This document shows positions 13,071-24,094 of a DNA stretch of 64,000 bases, one piece after another; positions within the stretch are counted from its first letter, which is position 1, and each line of letters starts with the position of its first letter. The position numbers and the translations under genes are program-made. The notes beneath the pieces are model-generated. The model saw only the letters and a list, made by a program, of their open reading frames with translations. It searched no databases and was not told where the DNA came from. The stretch comes from Galerina marginata. Taxonomy: Eukaryota > Basidiomycota > Agaricomycetes > Agaricales > Galerinaceae. The DNA lies in contig JAECYW010000031.1 in NCBI GenBank assembly GCA_023014335.1, positions 62,001 through 126,000 of the forward strand. Reading direction: 5' to 3'.

Positions 13071-14365
13071 CTAGGCGTCTGAAGGAATATCCATGCCGTC
13101 CGATGGCAGGTCTGAGGGTTGTGCCTTGGGTTTGGTGATAAATGCCGACAGTTTGGGTACAGTTTTCCGTTTTCGAAGGAATATTACGCCGAGGATGATA
13201 ATAATTACGGCGAAAACACCGCCTATAGAACCCCCAACGGCACCACCAATTGAGGCCCTCGACTTTGAGCGAATGTTGTTGGAATTTGCCGGACTAGGTG
13301 ACGGGGACAGGCCAGTAGAGCTTGTCGACACGCTAGTCGGGCTCGGGGTTGGAGCTGTTAAATTTGAAACAATTAAGAAATCAAGTGACAGGGCTGTGGT
13401 ATTCGTGCTTGACTGAGCGCCATTGGTGACCTGGATGAAGTGCTGACCGGACGGTAAGGATGGCGTCTGGAAAAACAGTTGATTGTACTCGAAATTATTG
13501 GGTCTCCCGGTTAGTTGGAATGTCGAAGGTATTTGTCCATCGATTGTGAAAGTAGCGGAGGAAGTAATGTTAGTACCTGATGCGTATGAATATCAGCTCA
13601 ATGATGTTCCTATGGAAGCAAAAAGAAAATAGTAAGTAAAAAGGACAACAAGCCTTCAAAAGGGGTCGAAAGCAGGAGAAATGTACCGAAGAAACCAAAG
13701 CTCATCGTGGCACCAGGTTGCTGGGTAGTGTTTGCAAAACTAAACGGTGATGTCCATCCGCTTGAATACGTGATAGCAGCATCCGACGAGTCTACATATA
13801 TGTAGGCATTCCCGAACGGGACATTTGTAGATGGTGCATAATTGATACGGTCGAACAGGAAAGTTGCGTTGGATATCGTAATGTTCAGGGTAATGGTATG
13901 TTGTCCGTCGAAAAGGGAGGCATTGTTGCAAAGCAACCTGTTGTTCCCTGGGTATTCTTCTCCTGAGGATTTGCCAATATTGAATCCGTCGACAAAGCAC
14001 TCCCAGGAGCCACTTTCCGAGTTCTGTTCTCCTGAACCGTATAAGAGCACTTGAGAGCCTGTGGAGCCGTCAGAATCTAGAACAGGGATTCTGCATTAAA
14101 ACAATCGTCACAACCTACCATTAAAAGTATAAGAAATGCTGGCACTAGAATTCACTCCGTGCAAGGTGCTGAGGAATGGTGGGCCAAATCTGCCGAGATT
14201 GTCCTCTTTGCCGTGGTCAAGGGGGAACCACGCGCCCGTGTATTGGATACTAGAGTCTGTGTCGTCTACCAGAACGAATCTTGTAGCCGGAGATGACATG
14301 TTTTCTGCCAGTTGATAGTCTCGTAGGGAAGAAGGACAGTGAGGAAGGTAAGCGAATATGCACAA
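13071..14365 (-). CDS. single-pass membrane-anchored surface protein
   Basis: The model has three exons: 14365-14119, 14076-13687 and 13576-13071. All are in phase (exit phases 1 and 1). The ectodomain contains the paired 'VDDTDSSIQYTGAW' and 'VDSSDAAITYSSGW' motifs typical of an agaricomycete family of secreted or anchored proteins of unknown function. A Ser/Thr/Pro stalk follows, then one transmembrane helix (GGVFAVIIIILGVIFL) and a basic stop-transfer RKRK with a short cytoplasmic tail. The second intron must use the acceptor at 13577; the nearer acceptor would bring in a TGA. The start is uncertain. A hydrophobic stretch ITLLLFAWSVFSLSASKA at about 14385-14450 looks like the true signal peptide on an upstream exon that I could not join cleanly. 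The name 'sensor-like' would be a guess. Confidence 0.75.
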
Positions 14366-14599
14366 GACTAATAAGATTCCACGGCTTTTGATGCTGAAAG
14401 ACTAAATACACTCCAAGCGAAAAGCAGAAGGGTGATTTCTTTCGACCGTGGCCCATTTTTGGATGCACGTTGTCCCACTGACCCGGGCACAGCTAGGTTC
14501 GTAGTGTACGAAATGAGGGCCACGATGTAATTCGGATACCAACCAAACACTTAAATTGCTGCCAGGTATCTGAGATCGACACATGGGATGCCTGATCAA

Positions 14600-15620
14600 T
14601 ATTTATTTACCTTTCCAAATGTACTTCCGGATTTTAAAACGGGCAACTCGTCCCTGTCGACCGTCCGATCAATCAATTAAGATCGGTCCGTCGTGTCCTT
14701 ATCATGTCGGAGCGATCTATATATAGCGACGGTGAAGTTTTGTTTGTTCTCGAGTCAAATGCCACCCAGATAACATGTGGGTCAGCCTATGCTTCTTCCG
14801 ACCCCACAGCATGGCACAATATTAGGGTCGTTCGAAGTCCGTCAGATTAGACTTCATTTGAGTTCCATTTGAGTTCCGTTTGAAATGTTCAGTTCTTCGC
14901 AAGTGACCGACCTGACAAGGCAAGAGACGGCGAATCATAACTGAAGAAGTTTGATCCTAATTTCCAATGAAACCTTACTGTTCTGAAAGACCAAATTACA
15001 TTGGCAGTTTTGCTTTTGACTTAATGTGGATTGAAGATCGGACTCAGGTAAACAAATTTAGGGCTCGCGGTTGGCTAACTGTATTTGCTTGTTATCTTAT
15101 TCTTATTTTAGCGCCGGTGGTGCGAGTAGGTCGCCTACAAGCAAAATTTGTGATGCGGGCCTCATGTACCTTGAGTGAATTCGTCCGTGTTATGGCCACA
15201 ATCCCAACACGGATGGATCAAGATAACTGACAGATTTGATTACAAGGTCGGTAATTCTTTAATCACATTTTTCACACAACTTACGGTGGCAAGTACTCCG
15301 TGCGTTTGTTGATAAAAACAACAATCTTACGTGGAGGCAAAGCATCAAATATGCAAGACTAATCAGCAATGGTAGATTTACAGAGCTAACACATCTTATG
15401 ATCAATCATATTGCGGTTCAAATCTCGCCAACAGCGCCATGTCGTTAGAAAGTTAAAGCCATGGAATGAATCCCGTTCTCCTCGGGAGTCGCCGTCATTA
15501 GCTGAACCATGATATTGTGTGCCAACGGCTCGGCGTATTTGCAATTATAGAATATCACCCAGACTACAAACGAGTTGACTTAGATAAATCGGTATCCCTA
15601 CTTTACTTTCTCTATTTGCA
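14600..15620. other. intergenic between divergent genes
   Basis: This is the shared upstream region of the minus-strand surface protein and the plus-strand GH47 gene. A short imperfect direct repeat, 'catttgagttc', appears two to three times near 14855-14885. The plus ORF at 14967-15230 has one hydrophobic stretch but no family match and no convincing splice partners. Confidence 0.4.
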
Positions 15621-17763
15621 ATGCTCCCTGTGCACCGTTACCCTCCAGCGGTTTTGACCCCTCCTAGGCGCGCCAATAGATGGAATTTTTTGACCAAAAT
15701 TCTTAATAAACGGGTACTTATTATATGCATGGTTCTTTCTACGCTATGGCTTTCAGGACCGCTGGTGGGGAAAACGATGTTGGCCTCACCATCAGAGCTG
15801 AATTACGAAGGTCAACCGGCACTACGTCTTCCGCCGTTGCAAGAAACACCTCCACCAAAGCCTGAGGAACAACAACTTTGGGAATCACGGAAGGTCGAGG
15901 TCAGAAAGGCCTTTCAGCACGCTTGGGTAAGCTATAAATCAAAGGCCTTTGCAGCCGATCAGCTGTTTGCGAGTTCAGAACCGGGATCAGATACGTGAGG
16001 AGCATTTATCAACAATTCCATCCTTCCAAAAATATCTGACAATACCTCAGACACAACGGCTGGTCAATTACACTTTTCGATGCTCTCGACACAATGTGGA
16101 TTATGGGTCTCCGACATGACTTTATGGATGCAGTTAGAATTCTCAATGACTTCCACTTCCATCCACCAAAAGTTTGTTCCCCGGCTTCACGATGTCAAAA
16201 TGCTGATGCTCATTGGCATATAGGCAAAGGATTATGCCCCTTTTTTTCAAACGACGATACGATATCTCGGCGGTCTTCTATCTGCGTACGCACTATCTGG
16301 AGAGGAAATTCTTCTTAAACATGCAGACGAGTTGGGACAAATTTTAATCCCCACTTTCCACGGTACGGAATTGGGTCTTCCAGCACATTCAATTAACGTC
16401 GTCGAGTGCGATTCACTGCTGTATTCAATGTTTTCGTTGACCTGACCCACCTTTTCTTCATCTCAACTGATCAGAGGCCAGATTCAATCTTTTTCTACGG
16501 TGGCTATCGTAAAAGTGACCACATGTCAGCTTGAATTTGAGTACCTCGCGAAGCTCACTGGGAAGCCTGAGTACCACGAACTTGTAAGTAGTGAATCCGC
16601 CCAACCAATTTACCGTTCAAGTTTTGACATTTCCTCAGGCGCAAAGCGTGGATTTATTTTCCAAAGCGAACGTAAATTACGGTCTGTCCAAGAAGTATTG
16701 GACTCCGAAGAACGCAATTCCCAATGGATGTACGGTTTGATCATTTTTCTCTATTGACTAGTCTCAACCTTTCGTCGTCCTTTATAGCTCCTTTTACCAT
16801 TCAGGCAGTCGTACATACTGGATATGAAAACTTGCTGAAGCACTGGCTTCTGAGCGGCGATAAACCAGCTCGCGACCAATGTAAACCCAGGCTATCCCTT
16901 TTGCACGATTAACTGACAAGGGCGCTTCTTAGACTTAATATCTGCCGCTAGAATAATCAATGATTTCATCTACATCACTCCAAGGCGTGGGCTCATGTAT
17001 GCCAGAGAATACAACGATAGCGTCATAGTCCACCACCTAGAGCATTTATCGTGCTTCCTCTTCCTCCCAGGGATGTTCGCGCTGGGAGCGTACAGCCTCG
17101 ACCTCCCGCCTCATGTGAAGGAGCTCCATCTGTGGGTCGCGCACGGCCTCATGTATGCTTGCGAGATGTCCCATGTCGATCAACAAACCCGCTTAGGCCC
17201 TCAGGAGATGGAAATGGAAATTAAAAAAGGCAAGAGATGGATAGATGAACTGCACAAATGGAAGATGAACGGGCGGGAAGGGAATCCGCCCGGTCTGACG
17301 GAGCTAATGCCAGAGACAGATAGGCAAAGTTATGACCTACTGAGACCTGAGGTCAGCGTTTAATTATTTTATTTTATCATTCACTGACAGGCTTAATTTT
17401 ATAGACTGTTGAGAGTATCTTTTATATGTGGAGGACGACGGGGGATGTCAAGTGGAGAGAGCGAGGTTACAGGATTTTTAAGGCAATTACCCAGAATTCG
17501 CGCCCCGAATACGGTTTTGCAGGTGTCGAGGGGAAGGAGTCAGCTAATATTCCCAGGTACTTTCTCTTGACCACCCAGTTGCAGCATCTAACCGCGATTT
17601 AAGCTATTTCCTCGCTGAGATCTTGAAATATCTCTATCTTCTGTTTGACGACACGAAGTCCATTTCTCTCGATCGTTGGGTATTCAACGCAGAAGCCCAT
17701 CCGATCCCTATGTTCGCGTGGACGGACCCAGAAAGAAGCTTCTTCAATATCTCAGCATCTTAG
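15621..17763 (+). CDS. GH47 alpha-1,2-mannosidase homologue, probable pseudoenzyme
   Basis: Nine exons join in phase: 15621-15994, 16051-16171, 16224-16405, 16475-16583, 16639-16729, 16788-16880, 16933-17351, 17405-17556 and 17604-17763. They give 566 residues. An N-terminal hydrophobic anchor (VLIICMVLSTLWLSGPL) makes it a type II ER/Golgi-type protein. GH47 landmarks in order are NGWSITLFDALDTMWIMGL, TIRYLGGLLSAYALSG, CQLEFEYLAKLTG, CFLFLPGMFALGA, LRPETVESIFYMWR and a C-terminal EAHP. Family members trim mannose from N-glycans using two acids, one Asp and a Ca-binding Thr. Here the acid in 'FETTIR' is Gln (Q174), the Asp of 'DSYYE..LLK' falls in HTGYENLLK (about H302), and the Thr of 'NTEAHP' is Ala (A543). 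The Glu in RPETVES (E466) is kept. The segment before residue 300 is shorter than usual. The fold is clear; catalysis is doubtful. Confidence 0.9.
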
Positions 17764-18240
17764 CCTTTAGCGTTCATGTTTGTAATTTCTGCGAACATTC
17801 TTGATCTTGCTCGGCTACACGAGGAATATTAGCGAAATTTTATTTTCGTCTCGTTAATTACAAACATCATAGACTTTTATTATATTCCCGGCTGAAAAAT
17901 GGGTACTTGAGGCATACTGAGGAAGATGCTGGCTAGGGTGGAGGAGTGCGTGGATGCTCGGGCGGGGAGATTTATGTACGCATGTAACCGATGGGGGCGA
18001 GCGGCGCCAGTGTGCGTGCGGTGCAAGTTGGAGGAACGAGCTGGGCTTGGTATATCGGAACTTCACGCCTACATGCCAACGTAGGCGATACTGAAGACGA
18101 CGGCCAATGACGACGCTTTGCTAGTCTGTGATTGAGTCTGCGTGTCAGTTATCGCTGAGTGGTCGAAGGGGACGACGTCATCGTTGTAGGTAGGCCTGAG
18201 GAGAAGGATGTACGACGGTAAGTCAGTGCATGGGGAACAG
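17764..18240. other. intergenic, no supported gene
   Basis: This is the convergent space between the GH47 gene and the next minus-strand gene. The minus ORF at 17854-18066 is basic and low in complexity and may be 3' sequence of the neighbour. I see no RNA gene and no repeat. Confidence 0.35.
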
Positions 18241-18256
18241 ATTCTGCGGGGTCCAG

Positions 18257-19629
18257 TCAGGTCGCTACGCCGCGGACGATGAAGAGGGAGGCGGAGCGTT
18301 CAAAGGCGCGGCGCACGTTTTGAGCGATGTCATGGCTATCGCCTCTGCACCACGTACGGGCGGATTCGTAGAACGGCTCTTGGGTAGGGACAATTAGGAC
18401 GCAAGGGAGCATTGTAGGCTCAGAACAAACTAAGCCCGAGAAAGCACGAAGGTGTCCGTGATACCCAGTACCCAAGATGCTGTAATATGTCGATGAAAAC
18501 GTTATGAAAAAGGAAAGAGAAAAAGAAGACGTGGCTTACTGGTTGAACCTGGGTTCTCGTCATTTTTAGCTGGCTAAGAATCGAGCTAAACCCGAACCGG
18601 GAATGCATTGAGCGGGAATTTTTAACGCGTATTTGGTAGGATGGGGCTTTAAGTTCTTCCTTTGTTCCTAGAACGGGCGAGGACGAGTTAGTGCGCGAAA
18701 TGATTCCAAAAGTAACATAGCATACGTACCATGTATCTCCCTTCCTTTTTTCCGCCTCGTTCAAGGAACACATTGGCCAGAAAAGAAATTAATCAAGGCT
18801 ATGATTCCCTGGTGGCTACCAACGGCACCATTGTCTGATGATCATGTCGTGGTGTTTCCGGCGCGCTTCGCGGCTGGTAGGAGGAAGCGGTCGCGGGTGA
18901 GGAGGCTCGTCAAAGGCCTGACTGAGTTCAAAGTCCGAACTTCGAATTCTTTCAGCGAGATCGTCGGCGGGAAAGCGCGATGATAAGCCAGAGGCGGTAG
19001 TGGATGCAAGGAGACCTAGGGAACGGGGTACTGCCCAGTGGAGCCACAGTGACGGGAGCGGCGATCGCAGTGGCAAAAATACCAGCAAGGTATGAACGAA
19101 AAAGAGGAGAAAGAGGAGGCATACAGCTTTGCGTTCTGAGCGAGCGATGGCAGTTTCAGTCTTTGATGCAGAGGAGAGTAAAATATATTAGCACATGAAT
19201 GAGTAGTAAAAACGATAATACACACCTATAATTCGACCTTCCTTTCCATTTCTTCATGACGCTCAGCTCCGTTATTCCTCACTTCCAACGTTTTCTGAGC
19301 TATGTATTCCCGATAGACTGGTCTTTCGGCGGTTGCTAAAGCTGCTGATCGGCTGGGGCGTGACGACGAAGCTGAAAGGCATTCGCAGGCTCAGCCGGCA
19401 GCACGGACTGAGCGATAGTATGAGGAGGGAGGAAGGGGCTTCACTGGAAGTGCCAATGAGGCTGTGAAACAAGCCCAGCAGAACTTGCAAAAGTATAAGC
19501 GAAGTTCCATGGACGAGAGGGCGAAAGATGACTCACGGTTTTGTTTTGACAATATTGGTTCAGAAATCCTTGGAAGGCGTGAGCATGGATTAGTGCGTGA
19601 AGCAGGTAGACAATTGTAACCGACCGCAC
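18257..19629 (-). CDS. uncharacterised membrane-protein gene, structure tentative
   Basis: Several minus-strand stretches read as protein. An exon before a gtcgaa donor near 19240 encodes RPVYREYIAQKTLEVRNNGA followed by ERHEEMERK. After an acceptor near 19167 the frame continues into KAVCLLFLLFFVHTLLVFLPL, a clear transmembrane segment, and then an acidic/Pro-rich part ending KHHDMIIRQ near 18840. Further down, 18640-18537 reads EELKAPSYQIRVKN, and 18475-18257 reads GYHGHLRAFSGLVCSEPTML through RTWCRGDSHDIAQNVRRAFE. I could not fix all introns or the start; 19629 is the most distal ATG considered. No family is recognised. It could be one gene or two. Confidence 0.4.
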
Positions 19630-19737
19630 GTACTATGTATCAGATCTAGACTCTTGCATAGCGACTCTGAGTATCATTTGAATTCCCCGTCGATTGAGAG
19701 CCACCAGTGAAGTTATGACTGACGTGACGCTCAAGAG

Positions 19738-20281
19738 TCATCCGGAAAGGTTGGATGCCATCCACCCGAAAAGAGCCTTATAATCGTTCAGATTTAGTGC
19801 CAGCGAGTTGTACAAGAATACCAGACTCCAGAAATGAAGTGGTCTTTGTAGGTTAAGCAAGTAAGCCCGCTCATCGTCCGATTTCTTCCGATCGACGACC
19901 ATGGATAACTTCGACCGGAACCCGGCCCGGGAATCGTTGTTCGCGAGTCCTACCGCTGAACCCAAGCTGAACCTCACTTTGCAATTTTTGTGGCTTAGGT
20001 GTGGTCCTGCGAAGAATGAAGTCTGGAAGAGCGCAATACGAGGCTGAAATAAAGGCAGGTGAACAGCACCATTAAAGTCCACCTACAAAATTTTGTCAGT
20101 GGCCACCTAGGATGCTTGATGCGTCTAGCTGACGTTGCCGATTGCGAGAACCCTCGGGGAAGGTGATTGTGAGTTGAGGATTAACCGTACAGTCGTCTCT
20201 TACCTTTTCATTCTGTAGCCAGCTCTTGTTAAATTTCTCAATATTTATGGCATGGAATAAAAGTCGTATTTCTGTTGTCAT
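19738..20281 (-). other. open minus-strand stretch, unidentified
   Basis: Two abutting minus ORFs (20281-20096 and 20082-19738) are separated by a short in-frame interruption around 20090. Their composition is ordinary for protein. They contain no motif I recognise, and no canonical intron of sensible size joins them. They could be a decayed gene between the receptor and the membrane-protein gene. Confidence 0.2.
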
Positions 20282-20557
20282 ACTCTATTCTCCTTGGTAC
20301 TCTGGGCAATTGAGGGATTGGTTATCAAGAGCGTGCTTGTTATTTCCTGTTACGTCGCGATAATGATACATTTACATCCAATACTTAGCCTGGCGGCTGA
20401 GTTTAGCCAAAAAAAAAAAAAAAGCTCGGTAGTTGGACTGAATTCGAAAATACAAATTTATTACTTGACAGTCTGCATGAAAAAGAGGAAGCAGACGCAG
20501 AGAAGCGACGATGTGAGCGAAAATGTCGAGAACGGTATTGATTGGATGCCTATGTGC

Positions 20558-21922
20558 CTATGATCTAGTTATGGCGGGTTCTGGAAGTGTCGGAGCGATC
20601 GGAGAAAGATCACTGTTAATTTCTTCTGCGTTAGGCGAATCATTAGTAGAGGTTACATCAACTTGGAGTGTCTTACCTTTTTCATCCTCTTCGTGGCTCT
20701 CATCGTCGGGTTTAGGCACTGAGATGTTGGTAGTTGTAGTGTGAGCAAAAACAAGCGACTCGATGTCATTCCTCTTGCCCCTCTGCCGGGAGCTACCAGG
20801 CGGTTTAGAGAAAGTGGTGGGCAGGCCGATGTACTTTGCCACCGTCATATAAGCTGCACGGTAGTTTGTTCTGGCCTCTTCTGCAACGCCAAAGAAAGCA
20901 AAAAAGAGGAATGCGCAGATGACACCAAGCCAGCGTCCCAGCTCAATACCTCTTGGATCTAATTCCCAGATGGAGCGAGGAATGTGTTGGACATTGGAAA
21001 AGTGAACATGCACGTTAGCCCAGCTGATCCAAGGACGGATTGCGGCTGGGTTAACGGTGTTCAGGTAGAGAAAGTAGCTTGCTACAGGGACTGTCCAGAG
21101 GACCTCAAGACCACCAAAACACATCAATCTCAGGTAAAAGCTGGAAGTAAGGTTACTGTGTTGCTCTAGGAGGTCGTTAAATTCGATCCGCCGTCTATTA
21201 AAAGCTAGGATGGTAAGCACTGCATAGCGCGCGGTGACAAGGCCGATGAGGATTGGTGGAATGGTGATAACTATAAGGGAGACTGGGGTGGCGTAATAGG
21301 TCTCCTCGCACCCGATATCTTCGAGAATATCATAACGATGACCTTGTGTAATGTACCCTACGTGAGAAATCAGTAAAACCTCCTGTTTCTAAAGAAATCA
21401 TACCATGCCTAGAATTAGCTCCAGAAGTGGCAAGCCTAATCCAAGAGCAAGATCGGTGATTATTCGACGGCGCTCAGACTTATCGGCAGTAGGCATGTTC
21501 CCTTGAGCGGTTGAAATGCTGTGAAGACGCCTGAAAATGCATAGAGAAGAAGCCGGAATACCGACACCACTTCCCATGTATATTCTCGTAGCTGTCAGAG
21601 TTCGATGAGTAATGAAATCCATAGTAGAAGATCAGGATGAGATCATTCATACATATGTCGCACCACACTGGACTCCAGTCGATGATATTGCCATTCCAAA
21701 GAACTGAGTTGATGAATTGAGAAAGGCAGGAAATCCCCGACCAAGCCATGAAAAGGCAGGTGCCGGTGTTCCGATCTGCGAACGTAGAATTTATAACCAT
21801 TAGTAAGAAGTGCTCCCGAGAAGAAGCTCAAATCTACGTCTTAAATGCCAAGTGAACGGTATAGCACAGAAAAGAAACCCGACGAAAGAGAAGGCGGAGT
21901 AAACTGTGTTCGAAAAAGTCAT
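20558..21922 (-). CDS. STE3-type pheromone receptor (fungal GPCR)
   Basis: Four exons (21922-21838, 21775-21653, 21591-21409, 21357-20558) give 396 residues. The family senses farnesylated peptide pheromone at the plasma membrane and signals through a G protein. Diagnostic motifs run in order: PFTWHL, NTGTCLFMAWSGISCLSQFI, SVLWNGN, WSPVWCDI, STRIYMGSGVGIPASSLCI, RRLHSIS, DLALGLGLPLLELIL, YITQGHRYDILEDIGC and RPWISWANVH. Seven hydrophobic segments are followed by a charged cytoplasmic tail of about 100 residues. Intron 3 is spliced in frame only with a GC donor (21408-21407, GC-AG), which restores the family spacing LELIL-GYITQGHR. The ATG at 21922 was chosen because it gives the usual short extracellular start. 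No CaaX pheromone gene was seen nearby, so a mating-type role is not shown. Confidence 0.93.
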
Positions 21923-21987
21923 TGCCGAGATTGGTGTGCCAGTGGGGCATGCAACTTTGGGCGCTACATTTCGCAACAGTAAACCGC

Positions 21988-21995
21988 TATATATA
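21988..21995 (-). promoter_or_regulatory. TATA-like element of the STE3 gene
   Basis: TATATATA lies about 66 bases upstream of the chosen receptor ATG, in GC-balanced surroundings. The position suits a fungal core promoter, but the assignment is by position only. Confidence 0.4.
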
Positions 21996-22594
21996 CCGCT
22001 GCCTATGTTCATGCAGAAAAAAATATGTTCCTCCTATGGAAAGCTCAGGCTGGGCTGCAAACTTTTGATGATCTTGCCGAACATATCATGGGTCCTGATG
22101 GTCCAGATATTTTAACGACATCCATCAAGCCCTCCTTTCAAGTGTCATATCAAACGGGCATGTAGGAGACTGAACCGATCAAATAATGGAATGGGAAGCT
22201 AGAAAGATTTTGGGCGTCTAAAAAATCAGGCATGGAAATTTGCCATGAAGCTCTAAATCACAGCGTACAAACCGCCGATATTTTAGGTGGGCAAGAATGA
22301 ACATCGATTATACAGATCTCTATCTATTGACTAATGGTTTGGACAATGAGGGAATTGCCTTTTTTTCCACAGCCCTTGACATCGACTTCGATACGGCAGC
22401 GAATGCATGAAGCCCCGTTATCCGATTAGGTACGATCACACACCTTCTTTACACACTTGATGAAAACTGCTGGCAGTTTACCAGAGACGACATAAAAGGT
22501 CATGTGTTGAAGAAGATTGACAGATAGATACCTTGATCAGATTTTCGCGGATTGAAATACTTGGGCGCATGATCCCAGGAAAATTGGCTATAAC

Positions 22595-22648
22595 AAGGCA
22601 AGGGATAGCGGAGTGAGGAGGGACCACAGCAAGCGCTATCCTTGCCTC
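22595..22648. repeat. short inverted repeat (hairpin) upstream of the receptor
   Basis: The left arm aaggcaagggatagcg (22595-22610) pairs with the right arm cgctatccttgcct (22634-22647), with one bulged C and a loop of about 23 bases. It lies in the otherwise featureless 22.1-23.2 kb stretch between the receptor and the next gene. Function is unknown. Confidence 0.5.
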
Positions 22649-23216
22649 TTATCAATCACTTTGTTCGCAAACGCAAATTGGACGCAAATAACGACATCCT
22701 CAGCATGTGCTCTATCCCAATTCTCACACCTATTACATTAATATCCTGATGATATCGGGGTCCGGCGTTGAGAAGTGGCACGACAAATGTCAAATCACTG
22801 TGGGTAGAATGGGTGTCACTGTTATGAATGCAAAGTGGCAATCAAGGTGATGAGCAAGAGATTGGTATTACATTCGATTCCAGGAAAATAGGACGGACCA
22901 ACAAAAAAATTCTCCGAGATAATGGATATGTGTACGTCGGAAACCGAAGAACGTACAGAATCTTATTGCCTGTCGGCTTACTTCACCGGAAAATCCGGAA
23001 CATAAGGTACTATGTGGATCACTGATCCCGCCGTGATACAATCCCGATCAGTCCCCTGATCAAATTACTGACTCATTGGTTTTCTAACAGGCAAGATAGT
23101 TCGTTCTAGTTATTCCTGGTGGAGTGGCGGCCTGGCCTGATAGTAATACCAGCTGAGGAAACGCGCCGAGAAGCGCGCAACCGCGCCGGCCGCGCCGCAC
23201 AAAGTGGCGGTGTCCC

Positions 23217-24085
23217 GTGGGAATAAAAATCCGTCACCATCGCATCAACGACGACGACAATAATATGACAGCGACTAGTCTCCAGAGCCAACTTCAACAC
23301 ATTTCCTCCCGGACAACCGTCCTCGATGTATATGAGCATCGACCACACAAGTACTGGCGTAAAACTTTTCAGCTCTCAGAGATAAACGCACTGAGTCCAA
23401 TACCGACGACCCAGGGGCTTGAGCCACTGATGACCACAAGCGCTGGCGCAGGCAGAACTTCGCATGAGGTCTTGGGATCTAAATTTTGTCAGAAACTCTG
23501 TACGTGGATTGCAATGCTCCTATCCCTGTCTCCATACTGATCCCATCTTAATCTACAGGAGTAGTTGGATTTCACCGTTCATGCTGCATGAAGAATTCTC
23601 GCCGTCTGTCCTTCGGTCGAGTCCCTTTGTCTCAGAAGGACATCATCCCTGGCATTTTGATGTGACGAAATCTCCAGTTCTCCGCCGTTTCGTTGACCCG
23701 CAGCAGGCCGAGGGATGTCCACACGAAGTTTGGTATATGTATGCACCCAGGTACGCTTTTCCCTTCCCCTCGTTCAAAGATAATATGCACCTAGGTTGTT
23801 GGTTTTTGTAAAGAACGTAGCAGGGAAGTTAAGGCGTTAACTTACCGAGTATTAAGCTCCAAGACTCGGTGGATAGACATAGCGCGCGCACTGACTTGCG
23901 GCTGTCAGTCAATCTCAATCTAAATTAGGTTTCGATTACCTGACTGTAGCGTGTCATTTCTCATTGAAGAAGGGATTCGCTCGACGATCATTGAATTCGA
24001 ACCATTCACTCCGAACCTTAGCTCAAAAACTGATGATTCTTGGATCTGCATTGACAACCTGAATTCTCCCGTTCAAGAATTATAA
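23217..24085 (+). CDS. hypothetical protein, four exons, no recognised family
   Basis: Exons 23217-23503, 23559-23750, 23795-23827 and 23929-24085 join with consistent phases (exit 2, 2, 2) and give about 222 residues. An internal ATG at 23265 would give 206. The protein contains SSWISPFMLHEEFSP, HHPWHFDVTKSPVLRRFVD, HEVWYMYAPRLLVFVKNVAG and LIEEGIRSTIIEFEPFTPN, then ends with an acidic C-terminus. It has no signal peptide or transmembrane helix. The 33-nt third exon is supported because it keeps the frame and breaks a 178-nt gap into two ordinary introns. The stop lies 10 bases before the next ORF. I cannot assign a function. Confidence 0.6.
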
Positions 24086-24087
24086 AA
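24081..24087 (+). promoter_or_regulatory. TATA box of the HsbA-like locus
   Basis: TATAAAA overlaps the stop codon of the preceding gene. Transcription would start about 30 bases downstream, which places the 24095 ATG upstream of the likely transcript start and favours the 24140 position, now ATA, as the ancestral start. Confidence 0.45.
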
Positions 24088-24094
24088 CGGACAA

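Noticed and set aside
13560..13690. An in-frame TGA in the third exon of the surface-protein gene, suggesting a pseudogene
   Set aside because: Using the acceptor at 13577 instead of the nearer one removes the TGA, keeps the frame and gives a natural GFFGTNITSS junction.
15400..15440. A 'ggttcaaatc' B-box-like string
   Set aside because: The surrounding sequence cannot form a cloverleaf and has no A box at the proper distance.
23970..24010. A tRNA-like B box (GGTTCGAATTC) on the minus strand
   Set aside because: No T-stem pairing, acceptor stem or A box is present, and it lies inside a coding exon of the 23-kb gene.
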